DNA of 6,401 nt from Gemmatimonadota bacterium (GCA_003222235.1 QHVD01000134.1:1-6401); one strand, 5' to 3'; positions 1-5,725 are shown, numbered from the stretch's first letter. The notes: generated by a model from the letters alone, not told the origin. Numbers and translations: made by a program.

Positions 1-1
1 C

Positions 2-565
2 GGGCGGCTGCGCCTCGGTCCCGGTCTGGACGAGACCAACGAGGTGGGCCCGCTGGTCAACGAGGCGGCCCGAAAGAAGGTCGACTACTACGTCGGCGTC
101 GGCCGGCAGGAGGGCGCCGAGATCCTGGTCGGCGGGGAGGCGCCGTCCGGCATGGAGCTCGAGAGCGGCTGGTTCTACCGGCCGACGGTGCTCGCGGGCG
201 TGCAGCCCGGCATGCGGGTCGAGCAGGAGGAGATCTTCGGCCCCGTCCTCTCCGTGATCAGGGTGGGCTCTCTCGACGAGGCGATCCGGGTGAACAACGG
301 CGTGCGGTACGGCCTCTCGAGCTCGCTCTACACGCGCGACGTGAACGCTGCGTTCCGGGCGATGACGGACCTCGACACCGGGATCACCTACATCAACGCG
401 CCCACGATCGGCGCCGAGGCGCACCTGCCGTTCGGCGGGGTGAAGCAGACCGGGAACGGGCACCGCGAAGGCGGCTGGGAGGTCTACGACTTCTACTCGG
501 AGACGAAGGTCGTCTACGTGGACTTTTCAGGCAAGCTCCAGCGGGCGCAGATCGACACGGAGTAG
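2..565 (+). CDS. Aldehyde dehydrogenase family protein, C-terminal part (5' end outside window)
   Basis: This is the last 187 residues of an NAD(P)+-dependent aldehyde dehydrogenase, an enzyme that oxidises an aldehyde to a carboxylic acid. The frame is open from base 2 and ends at TAG 563-565. The sequence shows the conserved EEIFGPVLSVI segment, whose second Glu of EEIFGPV contacts the cofactor ribose in known ALDHs. It also has the C-terminal stretch NAPTIGAEAHLPFGGVKQTG followed by NGHREGG, which forms part of the substrate tunnel and dimer interface in the family. The catalytic Cys and the N-terminal Rossmann part lie upstream, outside the window. The NAPTIGAE/GNGHREGG wording resembles the ALDH7-like, uncharacterised AldH (CAJ73105-type) branch more than betaine or succinate-semialdehyde dehydrogenases, but the substrate cannot be read from this fragment. 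No terminator is visible after the stop. Family assignment is firm; subfamily is tentative. Confidence 0.95.
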   Translation, partial: GRLRLGPGLDETNEVGPLVNEAARKKVDYYVGVGRQEGAEILVGGEAPSGMELESGWFYRPTVLAGVQPGMRVEQEEIFGPVLSVIRVGSLDEAIRVNNGVRYGLSSSLYTRDVNAAFRAMTDLDTGITYINAPTIGAEAHLPFGGVKQTGNGHREGGWEVYDFYSETKVVYVDFSGKLQRAQIDTE

Positions 566-600
566 GTACGCGTCCGATCGCACCGGCTCGCAACAATCCG

Positions 601-885
601 ATGATGCATCACGGACCCGCGGCGCTACGGTTGCGTACCGTGGATCACGAATCTTTGGTGATCGTGCTCTCGGCCCGTGGCTCTCCGCTCGACGCCGCGG
701 CGCTGGACCCGCTCGCGGACACGCGCGTGCTCTGGGTGCGCGTCGAACGCGAGGGTGAAGCCGCCTGTCTCGCGGCGCGCATCCGGCACGGCGACTGCCG
801 CGAGGATTTCCAGGACCGGCTGCGGCGTTGGGGGGCCGCGCGGGGCTGGGCCGTGACTGTTGCGCCGGGACGACGGCCTGACTAG
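601..885 (+). CDS. Possible small hypothetical protein (94 codons), function unknown
   Basis: I do not recognise this protein. The frame runs from ATGATG at 601 to TAG at 883-885, and the TAG is also the first half of the candidate lepB -10 element. In favour of coding, from about codon 27 onward third positions are nearly 90% G or C and the composition resembles the neighbours. The translation could fold as a small alpha/beta unit: a hydrophobic strand (VIVLSARG), a second strand (RVLWVRVE), a charged helix and a final strand. Against it, the first 26 codons have clearly lower third-position GC, no Shine-Dalgarno sequence precedes 601, and dyads crowd 602-663. If the gene is real, its start may lie nearer GTG 640 or GTG 658. 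No signal peptide or membrane segment is seen. It may be a genuine short gene or an open frame arising from high GC. Confidence 0.4.
   Translation: MMHHGPAALRLRTVDHESLVIVLSARGSPLDAAALDPLADTRVLWVRVEREGEAACLAARIRHGDCREDFQDRLRRWGAARGWAVTVAPGRRPD
602..663. promoter_or_regulatory. Cluster of short dyads after the aldehyde dehydrogenase gene
   Basis: Three inverted repeats lie within 62 bp: the perfect palindrome TGATGCATCA (602-611), CGGT/ACCG (628-631 and 637-640, with TACG/CGTA overlapping it), and GATCAC/GTGATC (643-648 and 658-663, 9-nt spacer). The stretch has lower third-position GC than the downstream part of the same frame, so it may be intergenic. Such dyads could be operator half-sites, but no regulator gene is adjacent and no convincing promoter sits in the cluster. 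This is a weak, composition-based call. Confidence 0.2.
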
Positions 886-888
886 AGT
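860..888 (+). promoter_or_regulatory. Candidate sigma-70-type promoter for lepB, giving a leaderless mRNA
   Basis: TTGCGC (860-865) and TAGAGT (883-888) are separated by exactly 17 bp. The -35 matches the consensus at 3 of 6 positions and the -10 (TAnnnT) at 4 of 6. The -10 ends 7 bases before ATG 896, so transcription would be expected to begin at or next to the A of the start codon. No Shine-Dalgarno sequence precedes that ATG, which fits a leaderless message. The arrangement, a TAnnnT hexamer about 7 nt before ATG, is the known signature of leaderless genes in Deinococcus and Actinobacteria. The call is inference from spacing and motif only. Confidence 0.45.
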
Positions 889-895
889 AACAGTT

Positions 896-1666
896 ATGCA
901 CGAGTTGGGGGCCCAGACACACAGGCCGGGCGCGCATCCGGAGCCGGTGCCCTTCGCTCCCACGGAAACACGTCGGTCCACGCTGGCCCGGTGGTTCGAC
1001 AACTGGATGCGGTCGTTGGGCATGGCGCTGGTTCTCTTCGTCGTCATCCGCACCTTCCTCATCGAAGCATTCCAGATCCCGTCGGGTAGCATGGAGCGTA
1101 CGCTGCTCGCGGGCGACTTCCTATTCGTCAACAAGGCGGTGTACGGCGCGCAGATCCCGGGCACGAACGCCCGGCTGCCCCGCTTCGAGGCGCCGCGGCG
1201 CGGGGACGTGATCGTCTTTGCGTACCCGAAGAACCCCGAGCTGAACTACGTGAAGCGCGTGGTCGGCGTCTCGGGCGACACCGTGGAGATGCGCGGCGGC
1301 GAAGTGCGCGTGAACCGCAAGCCGCTCGCGGAGCCGTACGTGCAGCGGGTGGACCCGGGGCACGACGTCTTCGACCCGGATTTCGCCTGGCAGCGCGACT
1401 ATCTGGTCGGCGGCTCGCGCGGCGCCCGTGAGTATCATCCAACGCGGGACACCTGGGGGCCGCTCGTGGTGCCGCCCGGCAAGTACTTCGTGTTGGGCGA
1501 CAACCGGGACAATTCGTCCGACTCGCGCTACTGGGGCTTCGTGGACGAGAGCGCGATCAAGGGACGGCCCCTTGTGGTCTACTTCAGCTACGACCGGGAA
1601 GCGCACGACGCGCTACCCTGGTTGACCGATATCCGGTGGCGCCGGCTCGGCTCGCTGGTACACTGA
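896..1666 (+). CDS. lepB: Signal peptidase I
   Basis: Type I signal peptidase, a membrane-anchored Ser/Lys protease that removes signal peptides from exported proteins on the outer face of the cytoplasmic membrane. The 256-residue product has a 38-residue polar N-terminus and one hydrophobic anchor at about residues 40-56 (MALVLFVVIRTFLIEAF). Box B follows as IPSGSMERTL, with nucleophile Ser65. The general base is Lys120 in YVKRVVGVSGD, and the family box GDNRDNSSDSRYWG starts at residue 201. About 50 residues between the Lys box and the GDNRD box form the usual variable beta region. I chose ATG 896 because the segment from it matches the family and because the candidate promoter at 860-888 would start transcription there; a TTG at 860 is in frame but would lie inside that promoter. 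No Shine-Dalgarno sequence is present. The gene ends 94 bp before the sigma factor gene and could be transcribed with it. Both catalytic residues are intact. Confidence 0.97.
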   Translation: MHELGAQTHRPGAHPEPVPFAPTETRRSTLARWFDNWMRSLGMALVLFVVIRTFLIEAFQIPSGSMERTLLAGDFLFVNKAVYGAQIPGTNARLPRFEAPRRGDVIVFAYPKNPELNYVKRVVGVSGDTVEMRGGEVRVNRKPLAEPYVQRVDPGHDVFDPDFAWQRDYLVGGSRGAREYHPTRDTWGPLVVPPGKYFVLGDNRDNSSDSRYWGFVDESAIKGRPLVVYFSYDREAHDALPWLTDIRWRRLGSLVH

Positions 1667-1714
1667 GCCGCCGGAGCAGTCGGGCTCGCGTCCGCGGCGT
1701 CAGCGGGGCGAGCG

Positions 1715-1732
1715 CTCCAATACCGTCTGGAG
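1715..1732 (+). other. Short hairpin in the lepB-sigma factor gap
   Basis: CTCCA (1715-1719) and TGGAG (1728-1732) pair perfectly around an 8-nt loop, and GGGCG (1706-1710) with CGCCC (1736-1740) could extend the stem past an internal loop. The structure ends five bases before the sigma factor ribosome binding site. There is no T-run, so it is not an intrinsic terminator. The only promoter-like string in this 94-bp gap is TACCGT (1721-1726), with no -35 partner. It may be a leader structure affecting translation of the sigma gene, or chance in GC-rich DNA. Confidence 0.25.
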
Positions 1733-1744
1733 TCGCGCCCTGGT

Positions 1745-1752
1745 GGGAGGAG
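1745..1752 (+). promoter_or_regulatory. Ribosome binding site of the sigma factor gene
   Basis: GGGAGGAG lies 8 nt before ATG 1761 and is a strong, well-spaced Shine-Dalgarno match. It decides the start: an in-frame GTG at 1743 overlaps this site and is therefore rejected. It is the only canonical, properly spaced site among the genes of the chain, suggesting that ribosomes load mainly here and that later genes use coupling. Confidence 0.85.
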
Positions 1753-1760
1753 ACTGCGCC

Positions 1761-2618
1761 ATGCAATTGAACACGGCGAAACGGGCTTCGTTCGACGAAG
1801 GATCGCTCGATCAGTACCTCCGGGAGATCAGCCAGTACCCCCTCATCAGCAGGGAGGAGGAGGTGACGCTCGCGCAGCGCATCAGGCGGGGCGAGGAGGA
1901 GGCGCTGGACAAGCTGGTGCGCTCGAATCTCCGCTTCGTGGTGTCCGTCGCGAAGAAGTATCAGAACCAGGGGGTGTCGCTGTCCGACCTCATCAACGAG
2001 GGCAACCTCGGGCTGATCCGCGCCGCCCACAAGTTCGACGAGACGAAGGGGATCAAGTTCATCTCGTACGCGGTGTGGTGGATCCGCCAGGCGATTCTGC
2101 AAGCGCTCGCCGAGCAGTCGCGCATCGTGCGCGTCCCGCTGAACCGGGCGGGCACGCTCCACCGCATCGGCAAGCGGTCCTCGGCGCTGCTCCAGGAGCT
2201 CGGCCGCGAGCCGACCGTGGAAGAGATCGCCGAGGGGATGGACATCTCCGAGGAGGAGGTCGCCAAGACCCTATCGATCTCCCAGGCGCACCTCTCGCTC
2301 GACGCCCCGCTCACGCCGGGCGAGGACAACAAGCTCCTCGACTACCTACCCGACACCCAGAACCCCGGCCCCGACGTCGAGATCTTCGAGCACGCGCTCA
2401 CCGAATCGATCGAGGAAGTGCTCGCGACCCTCAAGGAGCGCGAGGCCAAGATCCTGCGGCTCTACTTCGGGCTCGAGGGCCAGGAGCCGATGACGCTCGA
2501 GGAGATCGGCTCGCTGCTCGGCATCACCCGGGAGCGGGTGCGCCAGATCAAGGAGAAGGCCCTGGCGAGATTGCGGCACGTCAGCCGGGCGCGCGCGCTG
2601 GAGAGCTTCCTCTTCTAA
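1761..2618 (+). CDS. rpoD: Primary RNA polymerase sigma factor (RpoD/SigA, short type)
   Basis: Group 1 sigma-70 factor directing core RNA polymerase to housekeeping promoters. Reading along the 285 residues: region 1.2 (about 14-50, SLDQYLREISQYPLIS), region 2.1-2.2 (about 56-90, NLRFVVSVAKKYQNQG and DLINEGNLGLIRA), region 2.3-2.4 (about 91-120, FDETKGIKFISYAVWWIRQA then LQALAEQS, for DNA melting and -10 recognition), region 3 (about 121-205, including the PTVEEIAEGMDISEEEV helix pair), and region 4 (about 222-275), with helix-turn-helix MTLEEIGSLLGITRERVRQI for the -35. The near-invariant WWIRQAI and RERVRQIKEKAL point to a primary sigma rather than an alternative one. Region 1.1 and the long non-conserved region of proteobacterial RpoD are absent, as in Bacteroidota and Gemmatimonadota. 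It ends 10 bp before yajQ, with which it is probably co-transcribed. Start supported by the site at 1745-1752. Confidence 0.96.
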   Translation: MQLNTAKRASFDEGSLDQYLREISQYPLISREEEVTLAQRIRRGEEEALDKLVRSNLRFVVSVAKKYQNQGVSLSDLINEGNLGLIRAAHKFDETKGIKFISYAVWWIRQAILQALAEQSRIVRVPLNRAGTLHRIGKRSSALLQELGREPTVEEIAEGMDISEEEVAKTLSISQAHLSLDAPLTPGEDNKLLDYLPDTQNPGPDVEIFEHALTESIEEVLATLKEREAKILRLYFGLEGQEPMTLEEIGSLLGITRERVRQIKEKALARLRHVSRARALESFLF

Positions 2619-2622
2619 TCCC

Positions 2623-2632
2623 AAGAAGGTGA
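2623..2632 (+). promoter_or_regulatory. Shine-Dalgarno sequence overlapping the yajQ start codon
   Basis: AAGAAGGTGA differs at one base from the full anti-anti-SD sequence AAGGAGGTGA, yet the GTG at 2629-2631 that must start yajQ lies inside it. There is therefore no normal 5-9 nt spacer. No other standard start codon occurs in frame between the in-frame stop TGA 2491-2493 and the conserved SFDI motif. The site could hold a ribosome that has just terminated at the sigma factor stop (2616-2618), or the annotated start could be wrong. Confidence 0.5.
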
Positions 2633-3129
2633 ATCCCGCTTCGTTCGATATTTCGACCGGCGCCGACCTCCAGGAAGTCGATAACGCCGTCAATCAGGCG
2701 TTGAAAGAGATCGCCCAACGCTACGACTTCAAGGGCTCGAAGTGCTCGATCGCGTTCGATCGCCCCACGGCCACGCTCACGCTCGTCGCCGACGACGACT
2801 TCAAAATGAAGGCCCTGTTCGACGTGCTGCACGCGAAGCTCGTCAAGCGCAGCGTGCCGGTGAAGAACCTCGAGCTCGGGCCCGTCACACCGGCGGCGGG
2901 TGACGCGGTACGCCGGGAGATCAAGCTCACGCAGGGAATCCCACCCGAGAAGGCCAAGGCGATCGTCAAGGCGATCAAGAGCGGCACGTTCAAGAAGGCG
3001 CAGGCCTCGATCCAGGGCGAGGAGATCCGGGTGCAGTCGCCCTCCAAGGACGAACTGCAGCAGGTGATCGCGTTCCTGCGCGCCCAGGACTGGGGCGTCG
3101 AGCTCAAGTTCGGGAATTACCGGGGATGA
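2629..3129 (+). CDS. yajQ: YajQ family (DUF520) nucleotide-binding protein
   Basis: Small cytoplasmic protein of the YajQ/DUF520 family, made of two ferredoxin-like domains. A Xanthomonas homologue binds cyclic di-GMP and works through a transcription factor; other reports link the family to nucleotide or RNA binding, so the role here is inferred from the family. The 166-residue length fits (typically about 160-165). Visible hallmarks are SFDISTGADLQEVDNAVNQA (residues 5-24), RYDFKGS (31-37), the Lys-rich middle with EIKLTQGIPPEKAKAIVK, and the C-terminal LRAQDWGVELKFGNYRG. Start GTG 2629 is the only standard start available before SFDI, though a Shine-Dalgarno sequence sits directly on it. 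The gene begins 10 bp after the sigma factor stop, and its TGA overlaps the rimO ATG (ATGA at 3126-3129), so it is almost certainly in the same operon and translationally coupled. Confidence 0.93.
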   Translation: MNPASFDISTGADLQEVDNAVNQALKEIAQRYDFKGSKCSIAFDRPTATLTLVADDDFKMKALFDVLHAKLVKRSVPVKNLELGPVTPAAGDAVRREIKLTQGIPPEKAKAIVKAIKSGTFKKAQASIQGEEIRVQSPSKDELQQVIAFLRAQDWGVELKFGNYRG

Positions 3130-4442
3130 AGCTGGGCGTCGTCTCGCTCGGCTGCGATAAGGCGACCGTCGACTCCGAGCGGCTCGTGGGCGAGCTCGTC
3201 GGCCACGGCGCGGTCGTGACGCCCGACCTCGCCCACGCCGACGTGATCCTCGTCAACACGTGCGGGTTCATCGACGCGGCAAAGCGGGAATCCATCGAGG
3301 CCATCCTGGAAGCGGCGAAGCTCAAGCGGGACGGCTGCGTGAAGGCCGTCGTTGCGGTCGGCTGCCTGGTCCAGCGCTACAAGCAGGAGCTCGCGGAGGA
3401 GATCCCCGAAGTCGACCTGTTCCTCGGATTCTCCGACCTCCACCATCTCGTGCCCGAGCTCGCGTCACGAGGTCTCGTCGCGGACCCGGCGGCGGGCCAC
3501 CCGGGCGTCCGCCGCTTCCTCGGGCGCTCGCCGCACGTGCGCTATCTGAAGATCTCGGAAGGGTGCGACCACACCTGTGCCTTCTGCGCGATCCCGCTGA
3601 TGCGCGGGAAGCACCGCTCGGAGCCGCTCGAGCGCCTGGTGCGCGAGGCCCAGCAGCTCGAGGCCGAGGGCGCCAAGGAGATCAACCTCGTCGCGCAGGA
3701 CCTTGGCCACTACGGGCGGGACCTCGGGCTCGAGGGTCCGAAGCTCCCTGACCTGGTCGCGGCGCTGCTGCGCGACACCTCCGTGCCGTGGTACCGGTTG
3801 TTGTACGTGTACTCGGCGGGCCTGAACGAGCGGCTCGTCGATCTCATCGCCGGCGAGCCGCGCGTCGTTCCCTACATCGACATGCCGATCCAGCACGCCT
3901 CCGACCGGATGCTCGAGCGGATGCGCCGCCCGGAGCGCCGGAGCACCCTGCGGGCAAAGCTCCGCTGGCTCCGCGCCGCGATCCCGGACCTCGCCATCCG
4001 GACCACGTGCGTGCTGGGCTTCCCGGGCGAGACGGAGGGGGACTTCCGCGCGCTGGTCGAGTTCCTCGAGGAGGCGCAATTCGACCGGCTGGGGGCGTTT
4101 GCCTATTCGCCGCAGGAGGGGACGAGGGGCGCGCAGTATGCGGACGATGTCCCGGACGCAGTGAAGCAGGAGCGCCTGGAGGAGCTGCTCGAGGTGCAGC
4201 GCGCCATCTCGGCGGAACGCCTCGCCCGTTTCGTGGGGCGCGAGCTGGACGTGCTGGTGGACCGCGTGGCCGACCCCGACGACGGCGGAGCCACGCACGT
4301 CGGGCGGGTGCAGTGGCAGGCGGACGACGTGGACGGAGTCACCTTGGTCGAGCGCGGTGGGTGGGCCGAGGCGGGGACCTTCGTGCGGGCGCGGGTCACG
4401 GCGAACGAGGACTACGATTATCGAGCGGTCGCGCTGACGTGA
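3126..4442 (+). CDS. rimO: Ribosomal protein S12 methylthiotransferase RimO
   Basis: Radical SAM methylthiotransferase that adds a methylthio group to the conserved Asp of ribosomal protein uS12 (Asp88 in E. coli). The 438 residues show all three parts. The N-terminal UPF0004 domain has cluster Cys10, Cys46 and Cys80 (LGC, NTCGFID, AVGCLVQR). The radical SAM domain has Cys147, Cys151 and Cys154 in EGCDHTCAFCAIP, followed by MRGKHRSEPL, YIDMPIQHASDRMLERMRR and LGFPGETEGDF. The C-terminal TRAM domain covers about 368-436. PIQHASD, YSPQEGTR and the DDVDG segment of TRAM favour RimO over the tRNA enzymes MiaB and MtaB. Two motifs deviate from the common form: CDKATVDSE where CPKNxVDSE is usual, and QDLGHYGRDL where QDTTxYGxDL is usual; all six cluster cysteines are kept. 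ATG 3126 overlaps the yajQ stop and has only a weak G-rich site, implying coupled translation. Its TGA overlaps the hemL GTG. Confidence 0.95.
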   Translation: MKLGVVSLGCDKATVDSERLVGELVGHGAVVTPDLAHADVILVNTCGFIDAAKRESIEAILEAAKLKRDGCVKAVVAVGCLVQRYKQELAEEIPEVDLFLGFSDLHHLVPELASRGLVADPAAGHPGVRRFLGRSPHVRYLKISEGCDHTCAFCAIPLMRGKHRSEPLERLVREAQQLEAEGAKEINLVAQDLGHYGRDLGLEGPKLPDLVAALLRDTSVPWYRLLYVYSAGLNERLVDLIAGEPRVVPYIDMPIQHASDRMLERMRRPERRSTLRAKLRWLRAAIPDLAIRTTCVLGFPGETEGDFRALVEFLEEAQFDRLGAFAYSPQEGTRGAQYADDVPDAVKQERLEELLEVQRAISAERLARFVGRELDVLVDRVADPDDGGATHVGRVQWQADDVDGVTLVERGGWAEAGTFVRARVTANEDYDYRAVALT

Positions 4443-5725
4443 GTCGCTCGGCCGACCTGTTCGACCGGGCGAGGGCCGTCCTCCCCGGTGGGGTCAATTC
4501 GCCGGTCCGGGCGTTCCGCGCCGTTGGCGGAACGCCCTTTTTCGTGGCCCGGGCCGCGGGCGCCCGGCTCACCGACGTCGACGGCAAGATTTACATCGAC
4601 TACGTCTGCTCGTGGGGCCCGCTGATCCTGGGGCACGCCCATCCTGCGGTCCTCGATGCGATCCGGGCGGCGGCGGAGAAAGGGTGGAGCTACGGCGCGC
4701 CGTGCGAGGCGGAGCTCGAGCTCGCGGAGGTGGTGCGCCGCCGGATGCCGTCCGTCGAGATGGTGCGCTTCGTGAACTCGGGGACCGAGGCCACGATGGC
4801 GGCGATCCGGCTGGCGCGGGCCGCGACCGGGCGCAGCGTCATCCTCAAGTTCGACGGCTGCTATCACGGCCATGCGGACAGCTTCCTGGTGAAGGCGGGC
4901 AGCGGGGTCGCGACCCTCGGGCTCCCCGATAGCCCGGGCGTCCCTGCGGCCTTCGCTTCGTTGACGCTCACGGCCCCGTTCAACGACGTCGCCGCGGCGG
5001 AGGGGGTGTTTCAGCGCCACGGCGACGAGCTCGCGGCCGTGATCGTGGAGCCGTTCGTGGGGAACGCCGGGTTCATCGCGCCCGAGCCGGATTTCCATCC
5101 GGCGCTGCGCGCGCTGTGCGACCGGCACGGGGCCCTCTTGATCTTCGACGAGGTGATGACGGGGTTCCGTGTAGCGCCGGGGGGGGCCCAGCAGCGCCTC
5201 GGGATCCGGCCGGACCTCACGACGCTGGGCAAGATCGTCGGCGGCGGCATGCCGGTGGGCGCGTACGGCGGACGCGTCGATCTGATGGGCCTGATCGCAC
5301 CCGAGGGCCCGGTCTACCAGGCCGGCACGCTCTCGGGAAACCCGGTCGCGATGGCGGCGGGCCTCGCGACGCTGCGCGAGACGGAGCGCCCGGGGTTTTA
5401 CGAGACGCTGGAGCGGCGAACCGCGCGGCTCGTCGCGGGTATAGGGGACGCCGCGTCGCGGCACGGGGTGCCCGTGACCGCGGGCCACGCCGGCTCGATG
5501 TGGGGCGCGTACTTCGCCGCCGGCCCGGTGCGGAACTTCTCCCAGGCGAGGAACTCGGATGCGGCGCGTTTCGCCAGGTGGCACCGAGCAGCCCTCGCCC
5601 GCGGCGTGTTCCTCGCGCCCTCGGCCTTCGAGGCAGGGTTCGTCTCCAGCGCGCACACGGATGCGGACATCGACCACACCATCGAGCAACTCGACGGGGC
5701 GCTGGTCGAGACTCTGGATCGTTAG
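4439..5725 (+). CDS. hemL: Glutamate-1-semialdehyde 2,1-aminomutase
   Basis: PLP-dependent aminomutase converting glutamate-1-semialdehyde to 5-aminolevulinate, the last step of ALA synthesis in the C5 pathway to heme and other tetrapyrroles; cytoplasmic homodimer. The 428 residues match the family length. Visible hallmarks are LPGGVNSPVRAF (15-26), VNSGTEATMAAIRLAR (112-127), CYHGHAD (141-147), VIVEPFVGN (201-209), FDEVMTGFR with cofactor-ring Asp237, the Schiff-base Lys265 in LGKIVGGGMPVGAYGGR, and AGTLSGNP (295-302). The start is GTG 4439, which overlaps the rimO stop by four bases (GTGA) and begins exactly where HemL homology begins. The frame remains open upstream inside rimO, but that part has no family likeness. 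No Shine-Dalgarno sequence is seen, so translation probably depends on rimO. Two oddities are a strong terminator-like hairpin at 4509-4542 within codons 24-35 and a 65-bp overlap with the following gene. The partner hemA is not in the window. Confidence 0.97.
   Translation: MSRSADLFDRARAVLPGGVNSPVRAFRAVGGTPFFVARAAGARLTDVDGKIYIDYVCSWGPLILGHAHPAVLDAIRAAAEKGWSYGAPCEAELELAEVVRRRMPSVEMVRFVNSGTEATMAAIRLARAATGRSVILKFDGCYHGHADSFLVKAGSGVATLGLPDSPGVPAAFASLTLTAPFNDVAAAEGVFQRHGDELAAVIVEPFVGNAGFIAPEPDFHPALRALCDRHGALLIFDEVMTGFRVAPGGAQQRLGIRPDLTTLGKIVGGGMPVGAYGGRVDLMGLIAPEGPVYQAGTLSGNPVAMAAGLATLRETERPGFYETLERRTARLVAGIGDAASRHGVPVTAGHAGSMWGAYFAAGPVRNFSQARNSDAARFARWHRAALARGVFLAPSAFEAGFVSSAHTDADIDHTIEQLDGALVETLDR
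4509..4542 (+). terminator. Intrinsic-terminator-like hairpin inside the 5' part of hemL
   Basis: GGGCGTTCCGC (4509-4519) and GCGGAACGCCC (4527-4537) form a perfect 11-bp stem, nine of the pairs G-C, around a 7-nt loop (4520-4526). Five T follow immediately (4538-4542). This has the form of a Rho-independent terminator on the + strand. It begins 71 nt into hemL and covers codons for residues 24-35. Part of the complementarity follows from the conserved protein sequence here, but it also needs the minority codons GGA (Gly31) and TTT (Phe34). It could end transcripts from the sigma factor gene just after rimO, or work as an attenuator relieved by ribosomes translating hemL. Structure is seen; function is inferred. 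Confidence 0.5.

Noticed and set aside
860..895. TTG 860 as the lepB start
   Set aside because: It would add 12 residues of no family likeness, lacks a Shine-Dalgarno sequence, and overlaps the candidate promoter; ATG 896 is simpler.
625..1164. Open frame of 179 codons on the - strand across the lepB start
   Set aside because: It covers the intact lepB N-terminus, including its membrane anchor and catalytic Ser, and has no recognisable domain.
1743..1760. GTG 1743 as the sigma factor start
   Set aside because: It overlaps the strong ribosome binding site 1745-1752, which is ideally spaced for ATG 1761.
2883..2905. Inverted repeat CGTCAC/GTGACG within yajQ
   Set aside because: Six-base arms with an 11-nt loop and no T-run inside a conserved coding region; expected by chance in GC-rich DNA.
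3788..4438. 217-codon upstream extension of the hemL frame through rimO
   Set aside because: The extension is Arg/Gly/Ala-rich with no family likeness, while rimO in the other frame shows clear motifs. HemL homology begins at GTG 4439, so this is not a fusion protein.
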